Assembly (NCBI GenBank): GCA_964392265.1
Contig: CAYMOS010000002.1
Span: 124,001 to 188,000 of the forward strand
Direction: 5' to 3'
Origin: CALMAK01 sp964392265
GTDB taxonomy: Bacteria > Patescibacteriota > Saccharimonadia > Saccharimonadales > Saccharimonadaceae
Length of the DNA: 64,000 bases
Shown: piece by piece, positions 43,850 through 52,130 of the stretch
Layout of the letters: every line of letters begins with the position of its first letter
How positions within the stretch are numbered: position 1 is the stretch's first letter
The notes under the pieces: generated by a model
Databases searched by the model: none
Seen by the model: the letters and a program-made list of their open reading frames with translations, nothing else
What the model was told of the DNA's origin: nothing
Made by a program: the position numbers and the translations under genes

Positions 43850-45136
43850 ATGCATCATATAGTAGAAGAAGTACGACTAAAAAACGGCGCACGGGGATTG
43901 TTGATTGATATCCCCGATGCGACCGTTATGAGCATGCAGTTTCATTTTCGGGCCGGGAATCGCTTTGCTAAATCTATTGAGATTGAACAGGTGGCCCATA
44001 TCATGGAGCATATGGCATTCGGTGCTAACGCCAGGTTCAAGACCGAGCATGATTTTGAGGCAGAGTTTACAAAAAATGGAGCTGACCACAATGCCTATAC
44101 CTCTGATTTCTCAATGGTCTATGAGGCTGATTGCGCTGACTTTGAATGGGACCGGATTTTGGATCTACAAAAACTATCGATTTGTCAGCCAAAGTTTAAT
44201 GAGACGGAACTGGTGGCCGAGAAGGGAAATGTACGGGCGGAGCTTACTAACTACCTCAATGATCATCATCGTATTCTATGGCCACGTATTCAGCAGCTGT
44301 TGGGCGAGGACGTGCTCACCTTTCGTCAGGCTCTAGCAACGATCAACAATGTCACGTTGAGGGATATTCGTGAACATCACAAACGGACGCATACGACTCG
44401 CAACATGCGCTTTGTGATTGCTGGCAAGTTGAAGGGCCGCAAGGCAACCGTTATTCGTGAACTCGAAAGCTTTGAGCTGCCCGAAGGCGAGCATTTTGAA
44501 GTTCCCAAGGACGAGCTTCACAGTGCTGGGCCAGCCCTGGTGAGGCGCAAGGACGCCTCAAACCTAACGTTTGGCTGGTCGCTAACAATACCTTATACCT
44601 TGGACGACGAAGATCTGGATGCTCTGCATTATCTGAATCATATCTTAACCGGAACAATGCACTCACGCATCTTTGGTCGCGCTAGGTCAAAGGGCTTAGC
44701 CTATCATGTTGGAGCCTATGCGGGCATTCGACCGTATGACAGCAGCTGGGATATCACGGGGCAGGTTAATCACGATACGGCGGCAGAACTATTCACCCTG
44801 ATGCGTGATGAGATTCGCCAAGTACTCGATGGCAAGATTACCGAGGCAGAGTTGGAGGCAGCCAAATCATACGCCTTGGGCCGTCACCAGATGGGGGCGC
44901 AGACAGTGGCGCAGGTCAGCGGATTTTATACCGCCAAATACTTCACCGATGGATCGATCAAGAGCTATGACGAGGTACCAAGTCGTATCAAGCGAGTGAC
45001 GCGTGATCGAATGGTATCGGTCGCAAAGAAATTCATCGAGGGTAACGCCTGGGTGCTTGCCGGGGTAAGTAGCGGCGACAAAACCGAATTAGTGGAATAT
45101 AACACAATTTTGCAAGAATTGTTTGAGGAGTCGTAA
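43850..45136 (+). CDS. M16-family zinc peptidase (copy 1)
   Basis: The 428-residue pitrilysin-family protein has the inverted zinc motif HIMEH (about residues 46-50, VAHIMEHMAFG) and the distal Glu in VAEKGNVRAEL about 76 residues later. Two homologous halves are expected; the C-terminal half keeps HYLNHILTGTMHSRIF. No signal peptide is visible. It lies nine bases after secA and three before copy 2, so the two probably form a heterodimer or paired peptidases. Confidence 0.9.
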   Translation: MHHIVEEVRLKNGARGLLIDIPDATVMSMQFHFRAGNRFAKSIEIEQVAHIMEHMAFGANARFKTEHDFEAEFTKNGADHNAYTSDFSMVYEADCADFEWDRILDLQKLSICQPKFNETELVAEKGNVRAELTNYLNDHHRILWPRIQQLLGEDVLTFRQALATINNVTLRDIREHHKRTHTTRNMRFVIAGKLKGRKATVIRELESFELPEGEHFEVPKDELHSAGPALVRRKDASNLTFGWSLTIPYTLDDEDLDALHYLNHILTGTMHSRIFGRARSKGLAYHVGAYAGIRPYDSSWDITGQVNHDTAAELFTLMRDEIRQVLDGKITEAELEAAKSYALGRHQMGAQTVAQVSGFYTAKYFTDGSIKSYDEVPSRIKRVTRDRMVSVAKKFIEGNAWVLAGVSSGDKTELVEYNTILQELFEES

Positions 45137-45139
45137 GGT

Positions 45140-46432
45140 ATGCCACTCCGCCACACCGTCAACGAGCTCCGACTGCAAACTGGCGCGCGTGGTCTTATCG
45201 TCAATGTGCCAGATAGCACAGTGATGAGTTACACGATTCATTTCAGGGCAGGAAACGACTATGTCAAGCGCCCTGAGATTCACCAGACGGCACATCTGAT
45301 GGAGCATATGGCGTTTGGGCCGAATGAGAAATTTGCCACCATGGAGGCCTTCAGCCAGGAGTTTAGTCGTAACGGTGCATATTCAAATGCCAGTACGTTT
45401 GATACCAACATGCATTATTATGCTGACTGCGCCCAGTTTGAATGGCGGCGTATTTTAGAGTTACAACAACTCGCCATTACTAGGCCACGATTTCTCCCCG
45501 ATATCTTACAGGCGGAAAAGGGCAACGTTCGCGAAGAGCTCGTAGGACAGGCCCATAATAATCCACGTGTCATGTGGCAGCATATTAATCGTGCGATGGG
45601 CGGGCATTCACTGCTAGATACTGAAAAGATTGCGACAATCGATGCGGTGACCGTTGATGATATTATTGAGCATCACCGGCGCACTCATACACACCAAAAC
45701 ATGCGTTTTGTGTTAGCGGGTGATTTTAGCGGGCACGAGCAAGAAGTCGGTGAACTATTAGAATCATGGCAGCTGCCGACAGGTCAGCGCCTCTTGCCGA
45801 TTGTTGATACCATCACCAGTGCACCGCCAGTACTATTAAAACGAAATGATCAAGAGAACAGTAACTTTGGGTTTGTGATGGTGATCAAGCGTCATCTTTC
45901 TACCGATGACCTGGTAGCGATGTCGGCACTGAACCATATCCTGACAGGAACGATGCACTCACGTATATGGGGGAAGGCACGTGCTGATGGTATCTGTTAT
46001 GGCATGGGATCAGGATCGAGTACGGACCTGGACGGAACGTCTAGTTGGGAATTTTATGGTCAAGTTCGACCGGAGAACGCTGATGCGCTCTATCGCCTCA
46101 TCGTCACTGAGATCAAGCGGGTTGCCGCAGGTGACATTACAGAGAAAGAACTCGACGAAACCAAACAGTTCCTGACAGGTGATTATCAGATGCGTGGCCA
46201 AACGGTCAGTGCTCTTGCTGGGTGGTACAGCGGTGATTATTTCTTTGATGAGACGATTGATCCTATTACAAATGCCGATGAGCGAATCGCGACCGTCACG
46301 TGTGAGCGTATGGTCAGCCTCGCCCAAGAGTTTTTGCACGCTGGTATATGGACACTGGGTGAAATTGGTAGTGTAAAGAAGGCAGATAATACTCGTCACT
46401 ACGCGACGCTCCGTGAACTTTTCATTTCATGA
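45140..46432 (+). CDS. M16-family zinc peptidase (copy 2)
   Basis: The 430-residue paralogue of the preceding gene also keeps a complete zinc site: HLMEH in TAHLMEHMAFG and Glu in LQAEKGNVREEL. In many bacterial M16B pairs one partner has lost the HxxEH motif and supplies Arg/Tyr instead; here both look catalytic. The block LNHILTGTMHSRIWGKARADG matches copy 1. No signal peptide. GAGGAGTCG supplies ribosome binding at the end of copy 1. Confidence 0.9.
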   Translation: MPLRHTVNELRLQTGARGLIVNVPDSTVMSYTIHFRAGNDYVKRPEIHQTAHLMEHMAFGPNEKFATMEAFSQEFSRNGAYSNASTFDTNMHYYADCAQFEWRRILELQQLAITRPRFLPDILQAEKGNVREELVGQAHNNPRVMWQHINRAMGGHSLLDTEKIATIDAVTVDDIIEHHRRTHTHQNMRFVLAGDFSGHEQEVGELLESWQLPTGQRLLPIVDTITSAPPVLLKRNDQENSNFGFVMVIKRHLSTDDLVAMSALNHILTGTMHSRIWGKARADGICYGMGSGSSTDLDGTSSWEFYGQVRPENADALYRLIVTEIKRVAAGDITEKELDETKQFLTGDYQMRGQTVSALAGWYSGDYFFDETIDPITNADERIATVTCERMVSLAQEFLHAGIWTLGEIGSVKKADNTRHYATLRELFIS

Positions 46433-46465
46433 ACAGCTATGATCATTAAATAGCACTTTTCCTTA

Positions 46466-46500
46466 TTGACAATCCTCGGGGGGGGGGGGGGGGGTACCAT
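46466..46500 (+). promoter_or_regulatory. promoter with 17-G homopolymer in the spacer (cassette A)
   Basis: TTGACA (46466-46471) and TACCAT (46495-46500) are separated by 23 bases, of which 46478-46494 are 17 consecutive G. Loss of six G would give 17-base spacing. This is the layout of slippage-controlled (phase-variable) promoters. A closely similar arrangement lies at 50327. Promoter function is inferred. Confidence 0.65.
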
Positions 46501-46539
46501 AGAGGCAGATTAGCCACAAGCATATAGCACAGTGCCAAC

Positions 46540-46553
46540 AGCATCTGGATGCT
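46540..46553 (+). promoter_or_regulatory. small hairpin in the cassette A leader
   Basis: AGCAT-ctgg-ATGCT between the promoter and the ribosome-binding site. The leader of about 80 bases is long for this genome. GGAGGTG (46567-46573) is the probable ribosome-binding site, with wider than usual spacing to the ATG. Confidence 0.4.
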
Positions 46554-46587
46554 AATACTAATTCTATGGAGGTGAAATAACAAGCTA

Positions 46588-47412
46588 ATGCCACGACTAC
46601 CACACCCCGGAGGAGACCAAGGCCAATGGGGCCAAATCCTCAACGACTATCTTTCCCAAGCCCACAATGCAGACGGTACTCTCAAGTCAAATACTGTTGC
46701 CACTTCTTCTATTGTCGATGACACTATCACCGAACCCAAGCTATCCCCTGCAGTCCGCTCCAAACTTAACTCTGGCGGTGGCACCCAAGGAGCCACTGGT
46801 CCCGTAGGACCGCAAGGTCCTGCTGGCGCTTCAGGCGCTACTGGTACGAATGGTCAACAAGGTGCCACCGGTGCTCAAGGTATCCCAGGCGCTACCGGAG
46901 CCACTGGCCCTCAGGGTGCTCCCGGTACCACAGGCCCAACTGGACCCGCCGGCACTCCAGGCGTGGCAGGTCCGACGGGTCCAATTGGGCCGAGTGGCAG
47001 TACGGGAGCGACAGGACCACAAGGCAGCCCTGGCACACCTGGTGCAGCTGGCAGTGATGGTGCAACAGGTCCGCAAGGCCCACAGGGAGCAACTGGTCCA
47101 ACCGGTGCCGCTTCTACAGTTCCTGGACCAACCGGAGCTACTGGCCCACAAGGCCCCACTGGTACAAACGGTACCCAAGGTGCTACCGGTCCCCAAGGAC
47201 CAACAGGCACAAACGGCACGAATGGTCAAAACGGTGCAACGGGTCCCCAAGGACCAGCAGGCTCACAAGGAGCTACGGGGCCGGCGGGGGCGACGACGAT
47301 AGATGGGATTAGCGGGCTGCGCGGAGAACTGGACTCAAAAACCACAGTGGTCGTCGACCCACCATCGACAACCGGTTTGGCCAATGGAACATTAATCGCG
47401 TATACGAGTTAG
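46588..47412 (+). CDS. collagen-like fibre protein (cassette A)
   Basis: The 274-residue protein has three parts. The N-terminal head (1-64) begins MPRLPHPGGDQGQWGQILND and contains HNADGTLK, a pattern I associate with tail-fibre-like proteins. A Gly-X-Y region (about 65-236) of 37 triplets, an STVP break and 19 more triplets is rich in GPQ, GAT and GTN. The C-terminal 38 residues contain GISGLRGELDSK, a phage-fibre-like motif. Such repeats form trimeric triple helices. No Sec signal or anchor is visible. It shares its head and long DNA blocks with the gene at 50462. Probably a surface or appendage fibre. Confidence 0.85.
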   Translation: MPRLPHPGGDQGQWGQILNDYLSQAHNADGTLKSNTVATSSIVDDTITEPKLSPAVRSKLNSGGGTQGATGPVGPQGPAGASGATGTNGQQGATGAQGIPGATGATGPQGAPGTTGPTGPAGTPGVAGPTGPIGPSGSTGATGPQGSPGTPGAAGSDGATGPQGPQGATGPTGAASTVPGPTGATGPQGPTGTNGTQGATGPQGPTGTNGTNGQNGATGPQGPAGSQGATGPAGATTIDGISGLRGELDSKTTVVVDPPSTTGLANGTLIAYTS

Positions 47413-47422
47413 GAGAAGCGCC

Positions 47423-48307
47423 ATGGCAATTACTTTAGGACTAGATACCTTCGGCCGGACTGTCGCCAATGGTTCGTGGGGCAGCGCTAATACTGGCGGC
47501 CCATGGACGCTTATATACGGCCCAAGTGGTTTTTTGGTTGATCCAGGAGCAGCCAAAATGGTCCTCCAGCCGACCTATGCTCGCGAGGTGAACCTCGGTG
47601 CTATTTCTAAAACAAATGTGGTGATACGTGCGTCGTTTGCGTCAAGTTCGGCGTATTCTGGTGGGGCGCAGAATATTAATATCATTGGTCGCAAGATTTC
47701 GACTTTCTACTATATCGCTCGTGTACGTATAGAGAGTGGGTTATTACGCCTCTATATCATGCGAATGAATAGCGCTGGCGGCGAAGCAGCGCTCGTCAGT
47801 TCCACCACGATAAGCCATACGTATGTCCCTGGCGAAGTGATATGGTGCGAACTGTCAATCAGCGGGGTGAGCCCAACAACGATTGCAGCTAAAATGTGGC
47901 TCGCTACTGACGCTGAACCGGGCACCTATCAGCAATCAACAACGGATACGACGGCGGGCTACCAAGTAGCGGGCACGGTGGGGCTGGGGGCAAGTATTGG
48001 CGCCTCGGCCAGTAGTGCAACGATTTCATTTAGCTATTTTTCAGCTGTTGACCCCACGATGGAGATACTGGATGCGCCGGTGGTAACGCTTAATTCGATA
48101 AATCCGACTACTATCGGTGGAAACAATGGAAGCGTTACGGCAACATGGCCGGTTGTGCCTGGTGCCTACCATTACGAAACGTGCCTCGTATCCGGCACGC
48201 AGACGACAGGCTTCGTGGCTGACGATGGCGATGCTACCAGTCCCAAGACATATACAGGACTCACGGCTGGTAGCTATACCGTAGCCGTCAGGGCGAAAGC
48301 GAGCTAA
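47423..48307 (+). CDS. tail-fibre-like beta-sandwich protein with Fn3-like end
   Basis: The 294-residue protein starts LGLDTFGRTVANGSWGSANTGG-like (DTFGRTVANG, WGSANTGGPWT), a motif common at the start of actinophage minor tail proteins. The following 200 residues are beta-rich and LamG/concanavalin-like. The C-terminal 75 residues (VVTLNSINPTTIGG onward, ending TAGSYTVAVRAKAS) look like a fibronectin type III-type domain. AGGAGAAG precedes the ATG; ten bases separate it from the collagen-like gene, so it is in the same operon. No signal peptide. Confidence 0.75.
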   Translation: MAITLGLDTFGRTVANGSWGSANTGGPWTLIYGPSGFLVDPGAAKMVLQPTYAREVNLGAISKTNVVIRASFASSSAYSGGAQNINIIGRKISTFYYIARVRIESGLLRLYIMRMNSAGGEAALVSSTTISHTYVPGEVIWCELSISGVSPTTIAAKMWLATDAEPGTYQQSTTDTTAGYQVAGTVGLGASIGASASSATISFSYFSAVDPTMEILDAPVVTLNSINPTTIGGNNGSVTATWPVVPGAYHYETCLVSGTQTTGFVADDGDATSPKTYTGLTAGSYTVAVRAKAS

Positions 48308-48309
48308 CG

Positions 48310-48543
48310 ATGGACTCGAATTGGAGCTACGCTGTACGAACGCTTACTGACCCAAACGGGCTAGATTCAGCGTGGCACTACGCTGCGTTCACGCTTGATG
48401 ACCCGGGCAAGCCAAACCTTGTGGTGAGTGGTCAAGAAACTGAGGTATCGTGGCAGGTCATGAAGGACGGGGTGAGTACGCCTGTAGTGCGCTGGACCGT
48501 CATGAAAAATGGGAGTGAGACGCCGCTTGTTTCCCACGACTAA
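48310..48543 (+). CDS. 77-residue protein built of two internal duplications
   Basis: This small protein starts two bases after the previous stop and is made of two pairs of repeats: DSNWSYAVRTLTDPNGL with DSAWHYAAFTLDDPGKP, then VSWQVMKDGVSTPV with VRWTVMKNGSETPLV. It has no signal or membrane segment. Repeats of this sort suggest a small beta-structured accessory piece of the fibre assembly. I know no family for it. Confidence 0.65.
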   Translation: MDSNWSYAVRTLTDPNGLDSAWHYAAFTLDDPGKPNLVVSGQETEVSWQVMKDGVSTPVVRWTVMKNGSETPLVSHD

Positions 48544-48563
48544 CCTAATTAAGACAAGAAAGA

Positions 48564-48569
48564 TATACT
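48564..48569 (+). promoter_or_regulatory. -10 box (TATACT) before the first beta-helix gene
   Basis: GATATACT ends seven bases before the ATG at 48577. The beta-helix gene can therefore be expressed independently of the poly-G promoter. Confidence 0.5.
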
Positions 48570-48576
48570 AGTAACC

Positions 48577-50295
48577 ATGAGTATAGCCGCGCGACGCTTG
48601 CAACGAACAACAACCCATCCAACGGTAGAATTCCAGCCAGAAACTGCTGGGGCAGTGGTGCTTGGTATGGCAAGCTATGCTATTCCAGGGGCAAATGTCA
48701 TCTACCTAGCCACAGGTGGGAATGATAGCAATGCCGGTAGTCTCGCGGCACCAAAAGCCACGCTGGCCGGTGCGCTTGCTGCCGTCCCGGCTGGTGGTAC
48801 CGTTGTAGTGCGAGCGGGCGAATACCGCCAAGCCGCGCAAGATGAAACAGGTGCCGTGCGGAAGTCATTTACCTTGCAGAATTACCCGGGCGAGGCAGTC
48901 TGGTTTGATGGCTCGGACCCAATTACCGGCTGGACATACGATAGCGCCAGCGGCAGGTGGTGGGCGCCGTCGACCACTGAGTGGACACATGCCGACCCAA
49001 ATGGCTTATCTGGTTCACTTAACCCTTTGGCCACATGGCCAGACATGTTGTTTATGGACGGTGAGCCGCTGTGGCTGGTAGCGTCGAACCCGACGACTGG
49101 GCAGTTCGCGGTTGATTATACGACGGATAGGGTATGGATTGCCGATAACCCAGCCGGACGTCAGCTGCGTATTTCGACGCGCGGACGGTTCCTTTTGGTT
49201 GCCAATACAAGCAACGTAACAGTACGTGGCATTGGCGTGCGGAACTTTACCTACGCAGCGTGGGGTGGCAGTATCCAGGCCAGCGATTCGACGAGCAATG
49301 TGACATTTGAAAACCTGCACATGCGTTATACTGGCGCTATCTCGATGGATGGTAATAATCATACGACGACGCACTGCACATTTATACATACCTTGTCGCA
49401 CGCCATGAACGGCAACAACGGCACGGATTGTGAATGGTCGCACAACCTGTCTGTCGGCGCGGATTACAAATTAATACAAAACCACGTGGCTGGTTCGCTG
49501 AAGATAACGCGCCACGTACGACCCATTATCAAGCACAACATTATCCGCTCCTTGCATTTTGGGCTTGGTATTTGGCTCGATGTTTCGTGTTATGAGCCGA
49601 TTATCGTTGGCAACAAAGTGAGTGGTGCCAATAACACCGCAATCTTTATTGAATGTTCGGAAAAGGGTATCGTTGCTAATAATTATGTCGACCAGGCCGG
49701 CACGCAAACTGGCGAAGGCAAAAGTCTCAGTTCGTACAATTCGGGGAGCCAGCAGTACTGGAATAATTATGTCGAAAATGCCGATGATTATAACGTGCAT
49801 ATCGGTGGTGATGGTCGGCGTAACTCTGCGGATGCCAAAGCCAGTGACCAAGCACCGGGCATACCCTGGCAACAGATACCCTGGTACGCGCAGAATATCG
49901 TTATCTGCAACAACGTGGTTGGCCGCAACAACGTCAACTTCCAGTTCGGCGGGACACCGGATGGGGTAGATATGGTAAACGGCATTGCGCGAGTGGAGGG
50001 CAATCTGGTGTATGGCAATCAGTCGGGCGGGACGGCAAACAGCGGGCTGTTTCGGTGGTATAACGGTTCGACAACAACGACTTATACTACGTGGACGGCA
50101 CTCAACGCGGCTCGTCCCGGCAAAGGCTTTGGCGGGAACCGCATGACCGCTACCCTGCATCCGTTGCAGACAGAAATCGCGGCAGCTGCCACGGCCATCG
50201 GTGTGCCACTGCCCTCAGATGTGGCGAGCGCCATTGGTGTCCCAGCTGGAACGGTTGCGATTGGCCCCATTTTGCCACCACCCGTAGAGCTATAA
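48577..50295 (+). CDS. right-handed parallel beta-helix protein (cassette A)
   Basis: The 572-residue protein begins MSIAARRLQRT, then at about residue 45 has NVIYLATGGNDSNAGSLAAPKATLAGAL and GTVVVRAGEYRQ, the typical entry to pectate-lyase-like beta-helices. Many short repeats follow (NVTVRGIGVRNFT, HNIIRSLHFGLGI, NNYVDQAGTQTGEGK). Such folds are found in polysaccharide lyases and phage tailspikes. Catalytic residues cannot be assigned. No Sec signal is visible. Its MxIAARR start is shared with the beta-helix protein at 52131. Confidence 0.8.
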   Translation: MSIAARRLQRTTTHPTVEFQPETAGAVVLGMASYAIPGANVIYLATGGNDSNAGSLAAPKATLAGALAAVPAGGTVVVRAGEYRQAAQDETGAVRKSFTLQNYPGEAVWFDGSDPITGWTYDSASGRWWAPSTTEWTHADPNGLSGSLNPLATWPDMLFMDGEPLWLVASNPTTGQFAVDYTTDRVWIADNPAGRQLRISTRGRFLLVANTSNVTVRGIGVRNFTYAAWGGSIQASDSTSNVTFENLHMRYTGAISMDGNNHTTTHCTFIHTLSHAMNGNNGTDCEWSHNLSVGADYKLIQNHVAGSLKITRHVRPIIKHNIIRSLHFGLGIWLDVSCYEPIIVGNKVSGANNTAIFIECSEKGIVANNYVDQAGTQTGEGKSLSSYNSGSQQYWNNYVENADDYNVHIGGDGRRNSADAKASDQAPGIPWQQIPWYAQNIVICNNVVGRNNVNFQFGGTPDGVDMVNGIARVEGNLVYGNQSGGTANSGLFRWYNGSTTTTYTTWTALNAARPGKGFGGNRMTATLHPLQTEIAAAATAIGVPLPSDVASAIGVPAGTVAIGPILPPPVEL

Positions 50296-50326
50296 GCTCG
50301 GCTCCTCAGCCAGTTTTGGCATATCC

Positions 50327-50362
50327 TTGACAAACTCCTCTGGGGGGGGGGGGGGGTACCAT
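50327..50362 (+). promoter_or_regulatory. promoter with 15-G homopolymer in the spacer (cassette B)
   Basis: TTGACA (50327-50332) and TACCAT (50357-50362) are separated by 24 bases, including 15 consecutive G at 50342-50356. The bases on both sides (CCTC before, TACCATAGA after) match cassette A. An ATG-less frame reading through the G tract from the TTG at 50327 is an artefact of this promoter. Confidence 0.65.
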
Positions 50363-50393
50363 AGATGTAAACTAACCACAAGTACCATGGGGC

Positions 50394-50411
50394 AAGGGGC
50401 GTTAGCCCCTT
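50394..50411 (+). promoter_or_regulatory. hairpin in the cassette B leader
   Basis: AAGGGGC-gtta-GCCCCTT is a perfect 7-bp stem between the promoter and the start at 50462. No T run follows. TGGAG near 50442-50446 is the likely ribosome-binding site. Confidence 0.45.
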
Positions 50412-50461
50412 CCCATCGTACTTCTAAGCTAACTACTATCTATGGAGTAACCAACAAAACC

Positions 50462-51475
50462 ATGCCACGACTACCACACCCCGGAGGAGACCAAGGAAAT
50501 TGGGGCGACATTCTCAATGACTACCTTTCTGTCGCTCACACAGCTGACGGCAGCCTCAAACCAGGTTCTGTCTCAGAATCCACCCTTGCCCCCAACACCA
50601 TCACCACTCCCTCCATCCAAAACGACGCCATCACCGAACCGAAACTCGACCCGACTGTCCGCTCCAAACTCAACTCTGGTGGCGGTACCCAAGGCGCCAC
50701 TGGTCCAGCTGGTCCTCAAGGCCCACAAGGCCCTCAGGGTCCCCAAGGAACCCAAGGTCCAGCTGGTACTCCGGGAACCAACGGTACCAATGGTCAACCC
50801 GGTGCTACCGGACCCGTCGGTGCCACAGGACCGCAAGGTCCTACTGGCACCCAAGGCCCCAGTGGAGCTAGTGGTACTTCCGGTCAACCAGGAGCGACCG
50901 GTCCCAAAGGAGACCAAGGCAATCCTGGCACCCCAGGTACTCCCGGTACCCCCGGCGCAACTGGACCCGCCGGCACTCCAGGCGTGGCAGGTCCGACGGG
51001 TCCAATTGGGCCGGGAGGGAGTATGGGAGCGACAGGACCAATTGGCTCCCAAGGAGCAACTGGTCCTCAAGGCCCAACAGGCACAAACGGTACCAATGGC
51101 CAAAACGGTGCCACCGGTCCACAGGGACCAGCAGGCTCACAAGGAGCTACCGGCCCTGTCGGCAACGCCTACACCCTCGCTACGCAATCTGGCACCAGCT
51201 ATACCTTCCAATTGGCCGACGCTGGACAGTTCATGAGTTTCACAAGTAGTACAGCCGTTACTGTCACGGTACCCTCAAACGCAAGTACAGCCTTTCCTAT
51301 TGGTACACGCCTCATGCTCTTCCAGGCCGGTACTGGCCAAGTGACCATTACCCCAGCCAGCGGTGTTACCTTACAAGCCGACCCTGGCCTCAAGATTGCC
51401 ACTCAATACGGTGGTGCCGAACTAGTAAAACGAGCAACTGACACATGGGCAGTTGTGGGGCGATTGGCGGGATGA
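50462..51475 (+). CDS. collagen-like fibre protein (cassette B)
   Basis: The 337-residue protein shares the head MPRLPHPGGDQG.WG.ILNDYLS with cassette A; its head is longer (to about 85). About 53 uninterrupted Gly-X-Y triplets follow. The C-terminal domain of about 100 residues (YTFQLADAGQFMSF, AVTVTVPSNASTAFPIGTRL, TGQVTITPASGV, LVKRATDTWAVVG) is the beta-domain often seen at the end of phage tail fibres. The start at 50462 matches the head of the paralogue; the longer frame from 50327 crosses the promoter. It ends in ATGA overlap with the next gene. Confidence 0.87.
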   Translation: MPRLPHPGGDQGNWGDILNDYLSVAHTADGSLKPGSVSESTLAPNTITTPSIQNDAITEPKLDPTVRSKLNSGGGTQGATGPAGPQGPQGPQGPQGTQGPAGTPGTNGTNGQPGATGPVGATGPQGPTGTQGPSGASGTSGQPGATGPKGDQGNPGTPGTPGTPGATGPAGTPGVAGPTGPIGPGGSMGATGPIGSQGATGPQGPTGTNGTNGQNGATGPQGPAGSQGATGPVGNAYTLATQSGTSYTFQLADAGQFMSFTSSTAVTVTVPSNASTAFPIGTRLMLFQAGTGQVTITPASGVTLQADPGLKIATQYGGAELVKRATDTWAVVGRLAG

Positions 51476-52107
51476 GTTTTGGGGTAAGTGCAGCTAGCTA
51501 TATAGACCCTGTAGCCAGTGGTTTGGTACAGCAAAGTAGCGGCACGTGGTCGGGTACGACTATGTCTGTTGCGTTGCCAGCTCCAACGCACCCAGCCTCG
51601 ACTCTTGCGCTTATTATTGCTGGGAACACGACGGTACCAACACCTAGTGGTTGGACGCTGCGAGAGGCGCAAGTAAATTGGACGGGGCATTATTTATTTA
51701 CTCGTAGTGGCGGCAGTAACAACTGGAGTATTCCGACGGCAAATGGCATGGGGACGTGGTATGTGGTTGAGGTAGGAAACGCCACCTATGGCAGTAGTGT
51801 TTCGGCGAATGAGAGTTGGGACTATAGCGAGTATGCAACTCCTTCTTTGGTGCCGTCGGCTGGTAATTGTTTGCTACTAGCATCAATTGCATCGAGTACG
51901 GATACTAATATTGTCCGCACACTCTCTGGATGGACAGGTGGGTTTGTGGAGGTGGCCGATATTTGCAATCCGACTGGCGACTATCCTATGCAAGGAGTGG
52001 CGATACTTTCGGGAACGGGAGACGGTATAGCAAGCTTTGCGACGAACGCTACATTTTCGTCATTGAGCGTCGGCAGGTCAGCGATTATCACAGCACTTAC
52101 ATTATAA
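51472..52107 (+). CDS. tail-fibre-like beta-sandwich protein (cassette B)
   Basis: The 211-residue protein starts inside the stop region of the collagen-like gene (ATGA). It is Ser/Thr/Gly-rich with alternating hydrophobic strands (TLALIIAGNTTVPTPSGWTLREA in pieces, YLFTRSGGSNNWSI, TWYVVEVGN), like accessory domains in phage minor tail proteins. No membrane segment or recognised catalytic residue. In cassette B it takes the place of the 294-residue protein in cassette A. Confidence in the exact family is low. Confidence 0.65.
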   Translation: MSFGVSAASYIDPVASGLVQQSSGTWSGTTMSVALPAPTHPASTLALIIAGNTTVPTPSGWTLREAQVNWTGHYLFTRSGGSNNWSIPTANGMGTWYVVEVGNATYGSSVSANESWDYSEYATPSLVPSAGNCLLLASIASSTDTNIVRTLSGWTGGFVEVADICNPTGDYPMQGVAILSGTGDGIASFATNATFSSLSVGRSAIITALTL

Positions 52108-52130
52108 TAAGGAAATAGGAGAAGGACACG

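Noticed and set aside
46478..46494. Poly-G tract as an assembly or sequencing artefact
   Set aside because: Not excluded for exact length, but a second tract with the same conserved borders in front of the paralogous gene makes a pure artefact unlikely.
46831..47250. Minus-strand Cys/Trp-rich and Pro-rich frames inside the collagen-like genes
   Set aside because: They are shadows of the repetitive plus-strand coding sequence.
46780..47290. CRISPR-like or minisatellite array
   Set aside because: The repetition is in-frame Gly-X-Y coding of a collagen-like protein with no constant repeat and spacer lengths.
50327..50461. Extension of the cassette B collagen-like protein through the G tract
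   Set aside because: It would begin at the TTG of the -35 box and the shared head starts exactly at 50462.
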